Source of the DNA: Anoplolepis gracilipes
Lineage: Eukaryota > Arthropoda > Insecta > Hymenoptera > Formicidae
DNA: 64,000 nt
Direction: 5' to 3'
Assembly: GCF_047496725.1 (NCBI RefSeq)
Contig: NC_132977.1
Coordinates: forward strand, 8,531,501-8,595,500
Below, piece by piece: positions 51,223 to 64,000 of the stretch (its first letter is position 1; each line of letters begins with the position of its first letter). A program made the position numbers and the translations under genes. The notes under the pieces are model-generated. The model saw nothing but the letters and a program-made list of their open reading frames with translations. It was not told where the DNA came from and ran no database searches.

Positions 51223-52417
51223 ATTCAAAATTTCCGATGCAAGTCGCGAGACACGCTGACCGCAAGTATGATGAGAGATTAATGTCGCGCGTGAGTATAT
51301 CGAACGAATATCGCACGTACACCTGCAAGTATATAATTGAATGCATTCAACACACAACACGCAATCGATGCGGTATCGAGGACAGGGGGCGGCCTGGCGA
51401 GAAAAACGGGGGTGCGTTGGCAAAGAAGAACGAAGAACGAAGAACGTAGGGGGATCCTCTATCGATTTTATCCATGTTTTAAATTATTACCCGCTTATTG
51501 TGGTCGTCATGCGTGGGCGGAGGGAGACAATGTATTTGTAAACGGAAAGGATTAAGGGGATAGCGAGCAAAGTTAATGGCGACTTTTTGTTTCGACGCTC
51601 GTGGGTATCGAGACGAGCGAAAAGACGAAAGGGAACGAATAAAGAAACGCGGAGGGTAACGATAAACGGCAAAGGGTTATGGGAGAAACGATCTTGTTCT
51701 CGGTAATCAGCCAGTCTTCTGAGAGAGACAGTTTTTTTTTTTTTTTCGGGCTTTTCCTCCCGTTGCAGTTATGCGTTGCGACGTATCGAATGCGTGGCTG
51801 CGTCGAGATAAAATACTCTCGGCGAGAGCTTCGCCCTCCATTGGGACTCGTTGTAGCGTGAAATAGTGTTGATTTAATTTTCGCGTTAATCCGTCTCGAT
51901 AATCAGAAATACCGCATATCAGAAATACTCTTTTACGCCTCTTATTCGCGGGAGCATTGTATCAGAAAGAAAGAAAGAAAATTTTCTCGCACAACGAAAT
52001 ATAAATATTTTAATATCGGAGTAAAAGTCGAATCTGTAAACTGTAAAGTCTCAAAACAACGCGCGTACTATATTTCATTTAATCGCGATCGCAATTCACG
52101 ACAATTACGAAATAATCACCGTCGAACTTTCACAAAACGTTGCCGCTCGCGTCGCTCCGTTCCATCGGTAGCTCTATCGTTGCGACGTTACAAAACTTAT
52201 CGGCCACGATCTAATTTAAAAATAAAAAAAAAGAAACAAATAGGAATGATCGATGAACTGGCACGCTATCACAATTTCCAAGCAACGATCAAGCCATAAC
52301 AGGCTTCGAAGGCCGGCTATCGAGCGACTTCTGAGACGCGAGACGACTTGGATTTTCGCGTTGCGAAAGAAACATGGCAGACGATAAAGGATAGAAACGA
52401 TTATAAAACGAATATAA

Positions 52418-52500
52418 GATGAGAGAGAAAGAGAGGGGGAGAGAGAGAGAGAGGAAGAGAAAAGGAGAGAAAAAGAGAAAGAGAGAGGACAGAAAAGGAA
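52418..52500 (+). repeat. Purine (GA) low-complexity tract
   Basis: GAGAGA, GGGGAGAG and AAAAGAGAAAG units. Confidence 0.9.
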
Positions 52501-53951
52501 GTATAGAACTGAAAATCGTTCCTACCATCGGGATTTCAAAGCTGTGGACGCGGCTGACGACGAGGGTGGTAATAAGGCTGAAGAGCGAAACTCTGGGGTT
52601 CGAATCAAAGGATTGCCAAGCTGTATGGCTAAGCGAGAGAGAAGGGAGGTTAGTGAGAGTGGGGAGAGAAACGGCAGAGAACTCAGTTAATTATCTTTAT
52701 CAATCATTATAGAAAGCTATTCCTCGAAAAAGCATTTTTTTTTCTTCCTTCCCTCCCCTCCCCATATCATGGCTATGATTTTATCATTTAGTTTGCGATG
52801 CCGTGTATAATCCTAACACAACGCACATAAAAGTAAGAATATTACCGGATACGGGCGAGTAAAAATGTTAAATGTTATTTGAGTGAGAGTTAATTACACC
52901 GTGCGTTCTCTCGCGCGATCGGAACGCGGAATGGAATTATTACATTCGCGGCTGCGTTTCATTTTTCCGATTGACGAGGAATAAAAAGGGCGGATATTCA
53001 ACGACCGGTAGATACTTGTCATTCTAGGCATTTACTATTTCTTTTTTTTTTTTTGTGCATGTTGCGGTTTTGTTTCATCTCCCGTTCTGTTCGTATCCTG
53101 TTACAAATGTATTTTTGATCTCTTCGATATTTTGCATCGATATATTTTGGCAAAATTCTGCGAGAGAATTCCTAACAAGAATATTACAACTAAAAATTAT
53201 TTACTATTATTCAAAGAGTATTAATTTTGATATTTTGTATTTTATATTTTTTTTAAACTCACGATTCAAATTTTTTATATTCTCTTTGAATTAAAATTAA
53301 ATTAAAAGAATTGATTAACCTTTGTAGATTAATCAATTTATTTATATTGTTAGCTTGTACGTCTTATTTTTTCATATATATGTATAACAATTTCTATAAG
53401 GATATTTATCTACACTCAAGTAACTTTTAATTATCGTCGAATGATACGCCTATTCAATCTTCATATGCTCACGATGCGTATCGTCCAAAGGTTACACGAT
53501 ATATACATTCCGGATCATCGCGGAAGAGAAACGTAGATCTTTGCGCACGCGTTCAGTGTGTACACTGTAGACACCCCACGCATTCAAGGGAGGCGTCATA
53601 AAACTATCTGTCGATCTTCACAGCTGATCGCAGTTTTGAATCGGAAAAAAACTCGATGCAGAAGAGAGAAGCCAAAAGATAGAAATTTAGCTGGAAGTAA
53701 AGAGAGATTGGGGGATGGTACATCACCCTATAGAGAGCAAGATAGAGAGGACGGCGGATGATCTGATGGCAGGATAGAGAAAAGGGAAGGGGGTGGAAAT
53801 TCGAATTGCAACGCGATATTCTGTACGGGCAAAGTTACGTACGAGACGAAGAGAAACTTGCCATTTTCGTTGTGGATGGAGGGGAAGTGGGGTAGCCGGA
53901 AAGGGTTGAAAATAAGCGATAATGCGCCGGCTTTACTTAGCTAATTAGCGC

Positions 53952-53952
53952 T

Positions 53953-54035
<83 letters not shown>
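53952..54035. repeat. (TC)n microsatellite with interruptions
   Basis: TC units interrupted by TTT and CCC near the middle, about 84 bp. Confidence 0.96.
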
Positions 54036-54036
<1 letters not shown>

Positions 54037-55215
54037 TTGCTCCCGCCTGCTTCGCTTTGCCGTGCCAAGTGAGTTCTATGTCTGTTCATCCTGCATCCAG
54101 CTGGAGTCGATCCTTCACTCTTTCCCTTCTCCTGCTACCTTCAGCTTCCCTCCCTTCCCCGTCCTTAGCGGCCCGTTTTTCCTCCGTTCCACACCGCTCC
54201 TGCCGTCCTTCCTTTGGGCAACCCCCTTTCACCGTGCCGACGGCGGGTATTAATTCATTTAGATATTATTTTGCGAGGCAGGCATTAACATTCTCAATCA
54301 GATTAATTAAATTATTTTTCTCGTCCGCACAGTGCCTATCTCGACTCCCGCACCCTCTCGTTACCTTCTTCTCGTTGTGTCGGATGCGACGCAATGTGAT
54401 GATGCGTGTACGTATGTATGCGGCTACGTGCACGCGCGCGCGTTATTTCATGGCAATTGATTACGACGCTTTTAATGTGCGACCGGAATTACGAAGATAT
54501 TCCGAGAGTACGTGGCTCGCTGTGTGGATGCGCTCGGGTGAAAAGGTGGTTTTCCAGGGCATTACGCGTTTGTGAGCGATACGATACGTTTAAAAATACG
54601 TCACTTATTGTTAGAAAGAAGGCAGTAATCTGGCTGTTATGATAAAGGATTCGATATGACAATAGTTATACAATGTCGATCGAATTTTTATATAAACGCA
54701 TGAATTAGCTTTAGCAACGACATTCAATATAATTATCACAAGGGTCAATTGCAAAAACTGATACAGTCGATAATTTAATTAATGCAATATTCATAACAGA
54801 TTGGTCATAAATTTTATTTCGTTAATTGTTTACATCGACTCTTTTTCTTTTTTTTTCGCGTTATTTTGTGACTTCGATACGATACGATAAAAATACGCGC
54901 CGTCAAATATATGATTCACGGATGTTCAGATCTTCGAAAGAATATTCTTCGTTGTGATTATTCGAGAATTTTACCCCAGAGAAATATTCCAGAGCCGCGG
55001 ACCGTATCACCCGGACTTCGTTTTAAGGTTTCATTATAATTCCAGTGGTAGATAGAATTAATCGTAATCACCTGGATTCGTATGCGTGAGCCTGGAACGA
55101 GCTTGATATGCCGCTGAAGGTACACTGAAAACGAATCCAAGTTAGCACGGAGGATAAGAGGAATGCAGGCGCGGGATGGTCGGGAATCCCGAGGTGGATC
55201 CCCGACGATGTGCGA

Positions 55216-55258
55216 GGGTAGGTAGGTAGGTAGGTAGGTAGGTAGGTAGGTAGGTAGG
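55216..55258. repeat. (GGTA)n tetranucleotide array
   Basis: About ten GGTA copies. On the minus strand it yields a Tyr-Leu-Pro-Thr repeat frame, an artefact. Each minus-strand unit is TACC, each plus-strand unit carries a GTAG. Confidence 0.97.
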
Positions 55259-57574
55259 AAAATCCGTAGAGTGTGAGGGAACAGCGCTGGACGACGGGGA
55301 GGTAAGAGGGAGGACGGCTCGCGGGGGCGGCTCGCCCGACGAGAACGGGAAGGAAGAAGGGGTTAATGCAAAGGTCCAGGATAATTACCCACATGGCTGG
55401 CAATGCGTATTTCACTTTGATCAAGTCTGTGTTTTTCTTCGCTCGCCTATCAGACCTCCTCCCGAGCTGGTCCCACACCTCTCCTCGCCCCGACTCATCC
55501 TTCCGCTTTCTTCTTTCCCTCTGCCCTTACATCATCGCAGGGTTTGATGGGTAGGTAACCGGCTTTTGTCTTTTCTCCCCGGGACGTTTTAATTATTTTA
55601 AACTCGAACCCGCGAGCGTCTAATTTGTGATGTACCTTGCCGCGATGAGGAAGCTATTACCCTTATCGTGTATCGTTGAGGATATCTGCTAGTTAGATGC
55701 AAACACGTACGTACAAAGGTACGTACAAGAATTCAAACTAGTACTATTAATTGGTTCTTTTAACATTACCAACGAAATTCTTTTTGCTATTTCACGTTCG
55801 CGCAAAATTGCTTTAAATTATTGAATTTATTATTAATAAACCTGTCATTCAATTTCTTATCGTTCTACTTATAATTAATGACACACTGAATAAATGTCAC
55901 GCTATTTGAAGAAGTCTTGACGAATCGAATATTGAGAGTTATAAGACGGCGATTAATCTCATTTATAGAATGCAAGAATCGCCAAAAACGGATCCTCCAT
56001 CTTATCGAAAATACACTTTGCATCGAAATTAATTAAACTTGTTTCTTTCGAGCACGGTCGACGGATGAGCGATGAATACCTAATTTATTAAGTCGACGAT
56101 GGAAGCCCGCTAATGATCTGCAGGATCCAATTATTAGACTCGTTATCATTACTATTATTAACGAAAGATAAAGGAAAGCCAACGCCGTACTGGCGGCAGA
56201 AGTACCCGAAGAATACAGGACCGCGATAATTAATGCACCGCCATATAATAAATATCGAGTGCAGGTCCCATTTCGCGTCACGGCGTTCCATTAAATTGAA
56301 TTCAGTATCGTCAGCTTGCGCCACTCAATACCAATATGCTTACCGCACCTCCCTCTCCCCCTCCAATTCCTCCACCCGCTTTCCTGATTTTGCCGTTCCA
56401 CAACCCCTCTTTCTAAACGTCCTTAAAGCTTAAAGCGACAAACAAGCCCGATATGATGGCGCCAATCAAGGTTTAGCATAAAGCGAAAATAAGTTGATTT
56501 ATAATCAGAGCAGACGAAGCGTATGCTTCTGAAGATAATTGTTATTTTGTATTATTATTGATGCTGAATACACATTGCAGACTGAAAAATAGCAAGCAAC
56601 TGTCCTGTATGATATGCTAAATAGCTATTTAATTGTCAAACTGCGTAACAAAACATTGTGCACAGCAGTGGCAATTTTATTTTATATAGACATTATTATA
56701 ATTTCAGAGTAATTACATAGTGAAAGACAATATTTTATTAATATTATTATAAATACTGTTTTTAAATCATTATTCCGTCTGAGAGAAATCATACAACAGT
56801 AATCAATTCTGCATTTCAATCGCCATTATGCTTAATGATAATTACTTATGATTGTTTGAATAATTGCAATCGATTATTAGAACTAATAATAATGAGAAAG
56901 ATAATGTAATATTAATTTGTATACGTACACGCAAATTATACACGTCACCTATTCCGCGTTTACTTATTTATTACAAATATAATCAAATATTCATATATGT
57001 AACAACTATTAAATTATGAGTATGATAAGTACACTATCGCAACAAAGATAGAGATGAGAAAATAACCCATTATTAATTAACATATACGATAAGAAGTGAA
57101 GATAAAAAGGTTTTCCAAAATTAATTATTAATTAAACAATTATGACAATTTTATAAGGCTTCTCGATTAATTCTAATCGTATATGTATAGCAAAAAGCCT
57201 TCGTATTCACAGCCGTGGTGACGATGCGGAACACATTTTTTCTCAATCGCAAGACCGAGGAATGCATAAAGAATCAAAGCGTACGAGACACTTTGGGCAG
57301 TTATCCGATCATTTCGCCCCGAAGAGACAGCCGCTTTCTCTTCTCCGCGTTTATACCGCGGATCGCATCGACAAAAGGGAATATCCCGGTGTACTCGGTA
57401 GAGACCTCATCGTGGTGAAATAAAAAGAAAAAGAGAAAACGTATATATAGCAAGGGGAGGAAGAACGTCTCTCTCAAAGCGTGCCTTGTTCACGAATAAT
57501 GGCACGCACTCATTGTTCTAATTATTCGTGCATACGATTAACGCCGCTGTCTGCCGAACCCGCCGGGACGTGGG

Positions 57575-57860
57575 ACATGTGTGACAAATATGCGCGCACG
57601 CCCGCGCCACCGACGCTTGTGCGTATATGCGTATAACTATGTGTGTATGCGTGTGTAAAGAAACGGATGAAAAAACAAACCGCGTCAAGGAACGGCGCTT
57701 AGTTAGTCGGACGCGCAGATGAGAGAGAAAAGAAGAAACGACAAGCGTGCACGCGTGCTATGGTTCCACATGTACATCTATAAATACACACGCATGCACA
57801 CGTATACGCACGAGCGGGAGGTTCCAGAGCGCGCGTGCGTGCACGACGAACGTGCATTGC
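57575..57860. repeat. Alternating purine-pyrimidine, Z-DNA-prone stretch
   Basis: Runs of GCGCGCACGC, GTGCGTATATGCGTATA, GTGTGTATGCGTGTG, CACACGCATGCACACGTATACGCACG and GCGCGCGTGCGTGCACG alternate with ordinary sequence. This is a composition feature; no gene is seen. Confidence 0.6.
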
Positions 57861-57919
57861 GCGGGTACAAAGCGTGTCAGCCGGATACAATGCCCGCCAT
57901 CTGACGCTCAATTAACGAG

Positions 57920-60107
57920 TTAATGCGGTACCGTTGATAATTAAACAAATACGCGTGCTTTTTTTTTTATCATCACCCGTCCCTACCGCATTGCATACGC
58001 ACATAGACTTAGATATTCTGTATATTGTGTGTCCGCCGCGTTCGATCTTCTACTTTTACCACGTAAACGAGCTCCATGTCACGTTCTCTCCGTCTCTCTC
58101 TTTCACTCTGTCTTTCCGTCTCAATCACTCTCACGAGCTCCCGTTTCGTGTCTCACGCTATAATCCAATGGTTTCTGACCTCCATCCTTCTTGCTTGGCC
58201 TTTAATCGCGAATCCATCTTTCCTTCGTGGTTTTTGCCGCTCTTATTTTTCTTTTATTTCTCTTATTTTCACGCGCGCGCTGACCTATCGTCGCAAATAA
58301 TGTGCGTACGTATTGTGCCGGTCGACCGATTATTATATTATCCCCGGCCGGAAGCGGATGTGTGAACCGTATGTGGGCAGGGGGAGAGGGGATAATGAGC
58401 GCGGCGTTCCTTCTCTCGTGCTGGAACGAGGATCGAAAATGGTCGTGAAAAGTTTGCGAGGAGCGAGGAGGGACAGGACGAAGGGAGTTGTCCTCGTTCC
58501 CGACATAATGCGAAGTCGAGGAATACGATCGTTAGGGGTAGATTGTGTTTGAAATTCTGTTTGTCTGATTTCAATTAGCAGCAAAGTTCTTAAGTTTCGT
58601 ATTGCACGGTATGAGATTAACAGGATGCTCTGCTTGAACAATGTGTAGAACGATTAATACGGATTGCTTGAATGTATATAATTTATCGTTTGACATTTAA
58701 TATATCTAAAAATACTATAATGTTTAAAAAATAAATATGTAGAGATTTTTCTTATTTTTCTATCAAAAAATCTATTTTTTTATTTTTTATCTTTGTTATC
58801 ACTAATGAACAATCTTTCATTTATAACATATGACTGACGTCAATTTGGTAAAAATAATCCCAAAATGTTTTCCGACTTTAATTTTGAGTTTTTGATTATT
58901 TTAATTTTGATTGAAAAATTGTCAAGGTAAAAATGTTTTTATATGATTTTAAATAATGATTTTTTTTCGACTTTTTCTGCTACATACATGATTTAATTGT
59001 ATAATGAAAGAGAGAACATCAAAAGATTGAAATATGCATCGTATTTTATGCCTTTGATGAGTAGAATTGAGTCGCAATGGAAGTGTGTAGTATGTAGTAT
59101 AGAGAGCATAGGGACCGTACAAATACCGTCGATACCACACTTCCGGTAGCCGGTAGTGGTCGCACCACTGAGAACAATTCGAGTCGATAGTGGTATCGAA
59201 GCTGATAAGCCAACCCGATACGATATGGTCCATGAGAAAGACAAAACACATAGCGTTTGCCAAAGGCGCGGCGCGTATTATGATTAAAAATGTTTTTATT
59301 CCTCGATAAAACATTCGACACCTACTTCGATCTCGACTTTACAGTCTCGAAGCCGCTGCGATAAAAATCGAAATCAATCTCCATTTGTTATTCTTTCGTT
59401 ATCGATCAAATATCAAATCACATTCATTGTACAAAAAAATTACAAAATTTTAAATTAATTTTATTATTTATTTTTTATCAAGGTACGATTTGATTGATTA
59501 AGACACGATTTAAATTACAGTAACTATTCGTGCACATCTGTATTTATTTATTTTTGTATTATATAATCTATTTTATTATACGATTATACGATTATTGCAT
59601 TGAACAATATGTATCATAAATGTATGTTAAAGGATATTAATAAAAAAGAATCGAAATAATTTTTCATCGATATCTATTTTAGCATAAATTAATGTTTAGT
59701 ATTAACACATATATATTATATCCATTATTGACTGCGAAAAATGTCGGCTTAATAAATTTATTCATAAAGTTTAATTAAATCAAAAGTTACGAAAGATCGA
59801 TATGAAATTAATCTCATATCGAACGATCGCTTTTTCAATTCGTAGAACATACGCACACTCCGGTGTCCCGGCGTGGGTGGTGACACCCTTTATCTAATGA
59901 GCATAGTGACACCTAAACACTACGAAATCAACATCAAACAACATGCCAGTCGATCTTCTCTTTATAAACACACTCAAGTATTGTACACATTCGTACACAT
60001 TGCATAAGCGTGTAACTGTGACAAGAAAGACATTAATAAGGGTAGGAGAAATGCCACGGTAGTGATTGTCTCCAAAGGTGACTTATGAAAAACGATCCTT
60101 ATATGTG

Positions 60108-60160
<53 letters not shown>

Positions 60161-61470
60161 AACTCGTAAAACGATTTGTCTTCGGTTTCAAACAAACATC
60201 GATTTTATCTTATCACGCAATGTACGTTTTCAATTAATTCAAGATAATTTTGCAATTTTATTAAATATTCCTATTTATTGAAACAATAAAAATATAAAAA
60301 AGTAATTTTCTCATAATTATTCTATAGTAATTTACAAATAGTCAATAATCAATAGTTGAATTTAATATTAGAAAATGTAATTTTTGAAATATGTCTAGTT
60401 ATTAATGTATAAATATTTTTGGAGAAACTAAAATTGTGAAATTTAAATGCGATGAAATGTGTATTTGTGCAAAAATGTATATAAATTTAACGATGTCATA
60501 ATTATAACGTTATAGATTACAATACATATAACTACAATAATATGCACGCTTCTTCACAGAATTACAAACTCGTCCCAAATTCGCGCGGCCACAAACGTGG
60601 CAACCGAAGATATTGCGAGATAAGCGTTTTGCAATTAGCGGGATATGCTACAGCTGCACTCGAGAAAGAAGTGCAACGTTTCCTTAATAAAACGAATTTC
60701 GTGCCGGTTACCTAATGTACCACTGACGACAGAGTAACGCCGTGCAATGTGTAATAATAGCTCTTGCCGTGTTGGCAAATAATGTTTAGCGAGATAATTA
60801 ATATTGTCCTATTTGGCATAATATTAGGCATACAAAAACGTAAGATAGATAACTGTAATTTCGGTTATTACATCGATGGCAAAGCGAGAAAAAGATTTTA
60901 CATAAAAGGCACAAAATTTATGTTAATGTCATAGCTTTTCGTAAAATACATTTAAAGTCTACAACAACAACAAAAAAATACATTTACTATCAAAGCGCTT
61001 TTTATATCTTGAAGATATCTGATTACAGTGATTATCTATATAGATTCGTAAGTTTTAAAGTTTTTAATAAAATCGATACAATTTGCTGTAAAAATTAAAA
61101 AACAAGAAAAAAAAAATTATCAAATCATTTTATATTATACATTATAGGAATCCCGCTTGGGTAAACATGCGTATATGTGTAAATTATTTTTACGTAATAT
61201 TTTTTTCTTTTACAAAATTTTAATTAACAATGCATTCAAAATTTTTCATCCACATATTTTGCAGTCAATTTAATGATTTCATTAAGTACTGTTCCAAACT
61301 ACAGAAAATATCCTTGATTATCGGAATATTCACAAAGAATGAAAATTATCGAGATGCGAGAAAAGTACTTAGGAGAAGGGGGCTAAAGCAAGAGAGAGAA
61401 AGAAAAAGGGAGAGAGAAAAAGAGAATTAAAAAAGCAGAAAAAACAGAGAAAAAGCGCGGAAGAGAAAGA
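57920..61470. other. Intron DNA, no gene seen
   Basis: C/T-rich with Ser/Leu frames at 58070-58270, CpG-richer to 58560, then largely AT-rich. It holds nested small inverted repeats (59130-59198), a GA tract (60112-60156) and a purine tract (61386-61430). Confidence 0.55.
60112..60156 (+). repeat. (GA)n microsatellite
   Basis: About 22 units. Confidence 0.96.
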
Positions 61471-61472
61471 GG
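61386..61472 (+). repeat. Purine low-complexity tract
   Basis: GAGA, AAAGGGAG and AAAAAG units up to the start of the CpG-rich island at 61475. Confidence 0.85.
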
Positions 61473-61880
61473 ATGAAAACCGCTGACGGCGTCAGGTGCA
61501 ACGCTGACCCGACACGTCGCCTGTCAAATCTCTATTTACCGAGCGACCAAAATGACCAAACTCAAACGAACGGCCCGATTCCGACGGCCGACAGCCAATC
61601 ATACGCCGTCCGGACTTCGACGTTTTTCGTTCCCGGATTTATTCACCGGCGTAACATTTCCACCATGGATGCAAATCGAGAAAAATCCCGCCCCCGAAAG
61701 CGTGCCGGCCCGCAACGCGATGAATTTTGCGCGGCCGTTAAACCAGGACGAATTATATGTGAAACATGGAGATTCGCGTCGCGGAAAAATATTAGGATTT
61801 TTATTCAACCCCCGCCGACCGTGCTTGACGATTAACTTCGCTGTTATTACCGGCTTTTCCAGAACGTTAATCGCGTAAAT
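61473..61880. other. CpG-rich island open in three frames, coding status unresolved
   Basis: Two overlapping plus-strand frames (120 and 108 codons) and one minus-strand frame (127 codons) are all open. This points to low stop density, not one gene. The middle has CCACCATGGATGCAAAT, which carries both a Kozak-like ATG and the POU octamer ATGCAAAT (61669-61676). No domain or splice-bounded exon is recognised. Confidence 0.4.
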
Positions 61881-63379
61881 CAAAATGAGAAAAACGCGAG
61901 TGTGACAACACATGTTGCATTTGTCGTCTCTATATTTCCTTGAATCATTCACTGACGCGTTATTTGAAAAATTTACTCGCAAAAAGATGATTCAGCGATT
62001 AATTAAATCATAAACTGAACAATTTCTTTAAACTAGTATGTATATAAAATTTTATATAATTTTTTATATTTAATAATTTACTTTTATTAATTTTTATTCT
62101 TAAATTTAATAATTTCGTTTTAATTATTTTTATCTGAAGAAAAGTATTGACCCAAATTTGTCATATTGCATTGTCATACAGTTTCCTTTGCTTTGTGTGG
62201 AGATGTAAAAGCTTCTCTCTAAAAATATAATTCAATTTCCGAATCACTGCCGTATTTTCTTGGACACGATCATTGAACGATGTTTGAGCTTCGAGAATCG
62301 AAAGGCGAACGATCTGCATGGTTTAGCGAGTAGAGTATCTGTCAGGCTCTCTCACAGAGGCTTAAAGAAAGGTCGGTACGAAACATCTGTTTGACATCCC
62401 TGTTTGTCAAGGCGTGACTCGGCACTTGCGGCGTTCTCATACAAAAGCGATCTACTGCGCTTGACGAGCGATCCTTTCGTTTTCTCGGTAGTCGATGACG
62501 CTACGTATGATCAATCTATAAACTCCAACCATTCGTCTGCAATTGCGCGTGAAAATCGTAAACAAAAGTTATCGGACCGTCCCGAAGGGTGAAGGAGCGT
62601 GTCTGCAGGCAGATGGTAAAAAACGCTAACTTGGAAGTTACAACTTCGTGAATCGTTAAAAATTCAATAATTTCAGGGGGATTTCCTATATGTATATGTT
62701 GTAAATACGTAATCTCGTTAAAAAATTTCGATCTAATGGATTTATATCAATGATTAAGGGTAATTGAAAATTAAATTAATTTATTCGCATTAATAAACGC
62801 ACAGTAAATTTTGAGATCCATTTTTATAACAGATACTTTTCAATTATATTCATTTTATTAAAACTGTTATGTCGATATATAAATCTAAAATATCCAAAAT
62901 TAAAATACAAGCATTCCAAGTTTCCAATAATTTTCAAGAAATATCATGTGGATTTTATTCTCGTGTATTAATAAATAGAATGAAAAGAGAACGCAAAATA
63001 GACAGTAATAGAAGGGTTAAAGGGTAAACTGAGCTTGTAGGGCATCTAGCCTAACTATTGTGACACGACGCCAGCGTGCCTTTGTATTACGACAACGACG
63101 AGGTGAAACTTCCGTCGCGGCGCACGTGGATCACTTGTTGCTGGGATATACGTTAATCCTATGTAGAATCATGAGCTATCATTTGAAGCTATCGAGTAAA
63201 TTTCTCTCATGATTCACTTTGTAAACTATTCAAAAGTTACATCGTTTTTTGTCAGGTAAAAATATAGCTATTTCTACTTTTCAAAATTACTGCTTTGATA
63301 TTTCAAAGTTTGAATTATTTATATTATTCTCTGTGACAAGATATTAATCCATATAAATTTTAATGTTCGAAAAGATTTA

Positions 63380-63414
63380 TACAATTATTAAATAGATCTT
63401 ACAATTATTAAATA
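63380..63414. repeat. Two tandem copies of TACAATTATTAAATA
   Basis: 15-bp identical units at 63380-63394 and 63400-63414, period 20 bp. Confidence 0.9.
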
Positions 63415-63843
63415 TACATATAGAGATTTTAATTAAAATTGATAGGGAAACCTGATAATGACGCCCCAAGTTAAAGGAAACTTCATTACAACTTTCGGGA
63501 CATGCTACATAAATAATCCGATAGGCATCTGTCGCGTCGCGAAGAGTATTTCGAAATCGACAACAAAACGAGCAAAACTAAGACCGAGAGAGACTCACGC
63601 GACGCACATGGTCTCAATCGCGACGAAGATACCCGCCAGAAAAATCAAAGGGGGATGACAGACATCTCCGAAAATTGGATTCTCGTATTTTTCGGATTGC
63701 ACCGTCTCCAGAAACGCGCGAGCTGCAGCTGAGACGTATCGACTGCACGTGTTTCTCTCGAATCCGATCGTCGTCCAAAGCCATTTCCTCTCCGTCCACC
63801 CCAGCGGGAGCTTCTGCTTTTTCTCTTTTTCTTTTCTTGTTTC

Positions 63844-63861
63844 TTTTTTTTTTTTTTTTTT
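63844..63861. repeat. Poly-T run (18 T)
   Basis: Homopolymer at the end of a T/C-rich stretch starting near 63818. On the inferred transcript strand it is poly-A. Confidence 0.93.
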
Positions 63862-64000
63862 GTACGTCGCGCTTCTTCTCGTCGAAGCCTAAGGGGAGAG
63901 AGCAGTCGAAGAGTCCCCCCTCGCGTCTAAAAATATTTTTATGGAGCCCCCGCTGCGATCCCAGGCGAGTGTCGCGACTGCGCTTAGCTTCTGTTTTGAT

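Larger units (their letters stand above)
51223..57560. other. Intron DNA, no gene seen
   Basis: Mixed to about 52730 with a purine tract (52418-52500). AT-rich at 53100-53420, 54640-54860, 55740-56040 and 56490-57220. A pyrimidine block lies at 53952-54035 and a GGTA array at 55216-55258. The 172-codon frame at 54057-54575 follows the TC tract, is Ser/Leu/Arg-rich and has no recognisable domain. Confidence 0.55.
34777..64000 (-). other. ct: Intron of cut, upstream of the exon (truncated by window end)
   Basis: At least 29.2 kb lie between the exon acceptor and the window edge. I searched by eye for the reverse complement of a fly-like NDWFFKKEQIYLLAQFWQQ exon and saw none, so the preceding coding exon is probably beyond 64000. 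The interval has long AT-rich stretches, CpG-rich islands, many GA/TC tracts and one foldback element. Intron status is inferred from the single exon. Alternative non-coding first exons or small nested genes cannot be excluded. Confidence 0.75.
61881..64000. other. Intron or upstream DNA, no gene seen
   Basis: AT-rich at 62030-62260, 62640-63010 and 63220-63450. GC-richer at 62280-62600, 63050-63170 and 63460-64000. It has a 20-bp-spaced direct repeat TACAATTATTAAATA (63380 and 63400) and an 18-base T run (63844-63861). The 61- to 66-codon frames here show no known motif. Confidence 0.5.

Noticed and set aside
54057..54575. 172-codon plus-strand frame after the TC tract
   Set aside because: Ser/Leu/Arg-rich low complexity at the start, no family recognised, overlapped by other frames.

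Overview
This window is eukaryotic, from an insect, and it is almost entirely non-coding. The only coding sequence I can defend is one internal 201-bp exon on the minus strand (34576-34776). Its 67-residue translation matches the amino-terminal coiled-coil part of the homeobox protein Cut (fly ct, vertebrate CUX1). It has a good acceptor and donor and is open in phase 0 at both ends. The rest reads best as two very long cut introns, both cut off by the window: 34777-64000 (upstream in transcription) and 1-34575 (downstream). The preceding exon (fly-like start up to ...AQFWQQ) and the following exon (expected to begin I-K-A-L-L-D-E-L or similar) were looked for and not found inside the window.

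The likely source is an aculeate hymenopteran, most plausibly an ant. This is inferred from sharp alternation of AT-rich stretches with CpG-rich, CpG-undepleted islands, very many (GA)n, (CA)n and (TA)n microsatellites, few recognisable transposons, and the match to insect Cut. Genus and species cannot be read from it.

Layout on the plus-strand scale: 1-2226 intron with a G/A-rich block and a C/T-rich block; 2227-2263 a strong minus-strand zero-length-exon (recursive splice) motif; 2264-23900 intron with TA, TG and GA tracts, an ACGT/CRE-like cluster near 13.2-13.4 kb and CpG-rich islands near 18.7-20.9 and 22.4-23.5 kb; 23933-24150 a very long (CA)n array; 24151-32640 mixed intron; 32640-32960 a CpG-dense island ending in a (GA)n tract; 34576-34776 the cut exon; 34801-50977 intron with facing GA and TC tracts, a possible TATA-driven leader exon near 41.4-41.6 kb and a pyrimidine-rich block at 47.0-47.6 kb; 50978-51222 a foldback element with 69-bp perfect inverted ends; 51223-64000 intron with alternating purine-pyrimidine DNA and another CpG-rich, multi-frame-open island near 61.5-61.9 kb.

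There is no operon, CRISPR array, rRNA, tRNA or bacterial gene here. The exon and the recursive splice motif agree in strand and would act together: from the donor at 34575, the first step of a stepwise removal would take out about 32.3 kb up to position 2233, where the motif recreates a GTAAGT donor. Most open frames elsewhere come from dinucleotide repeats or stop-poor GC-rich intron DNA, so I did not call them genes.
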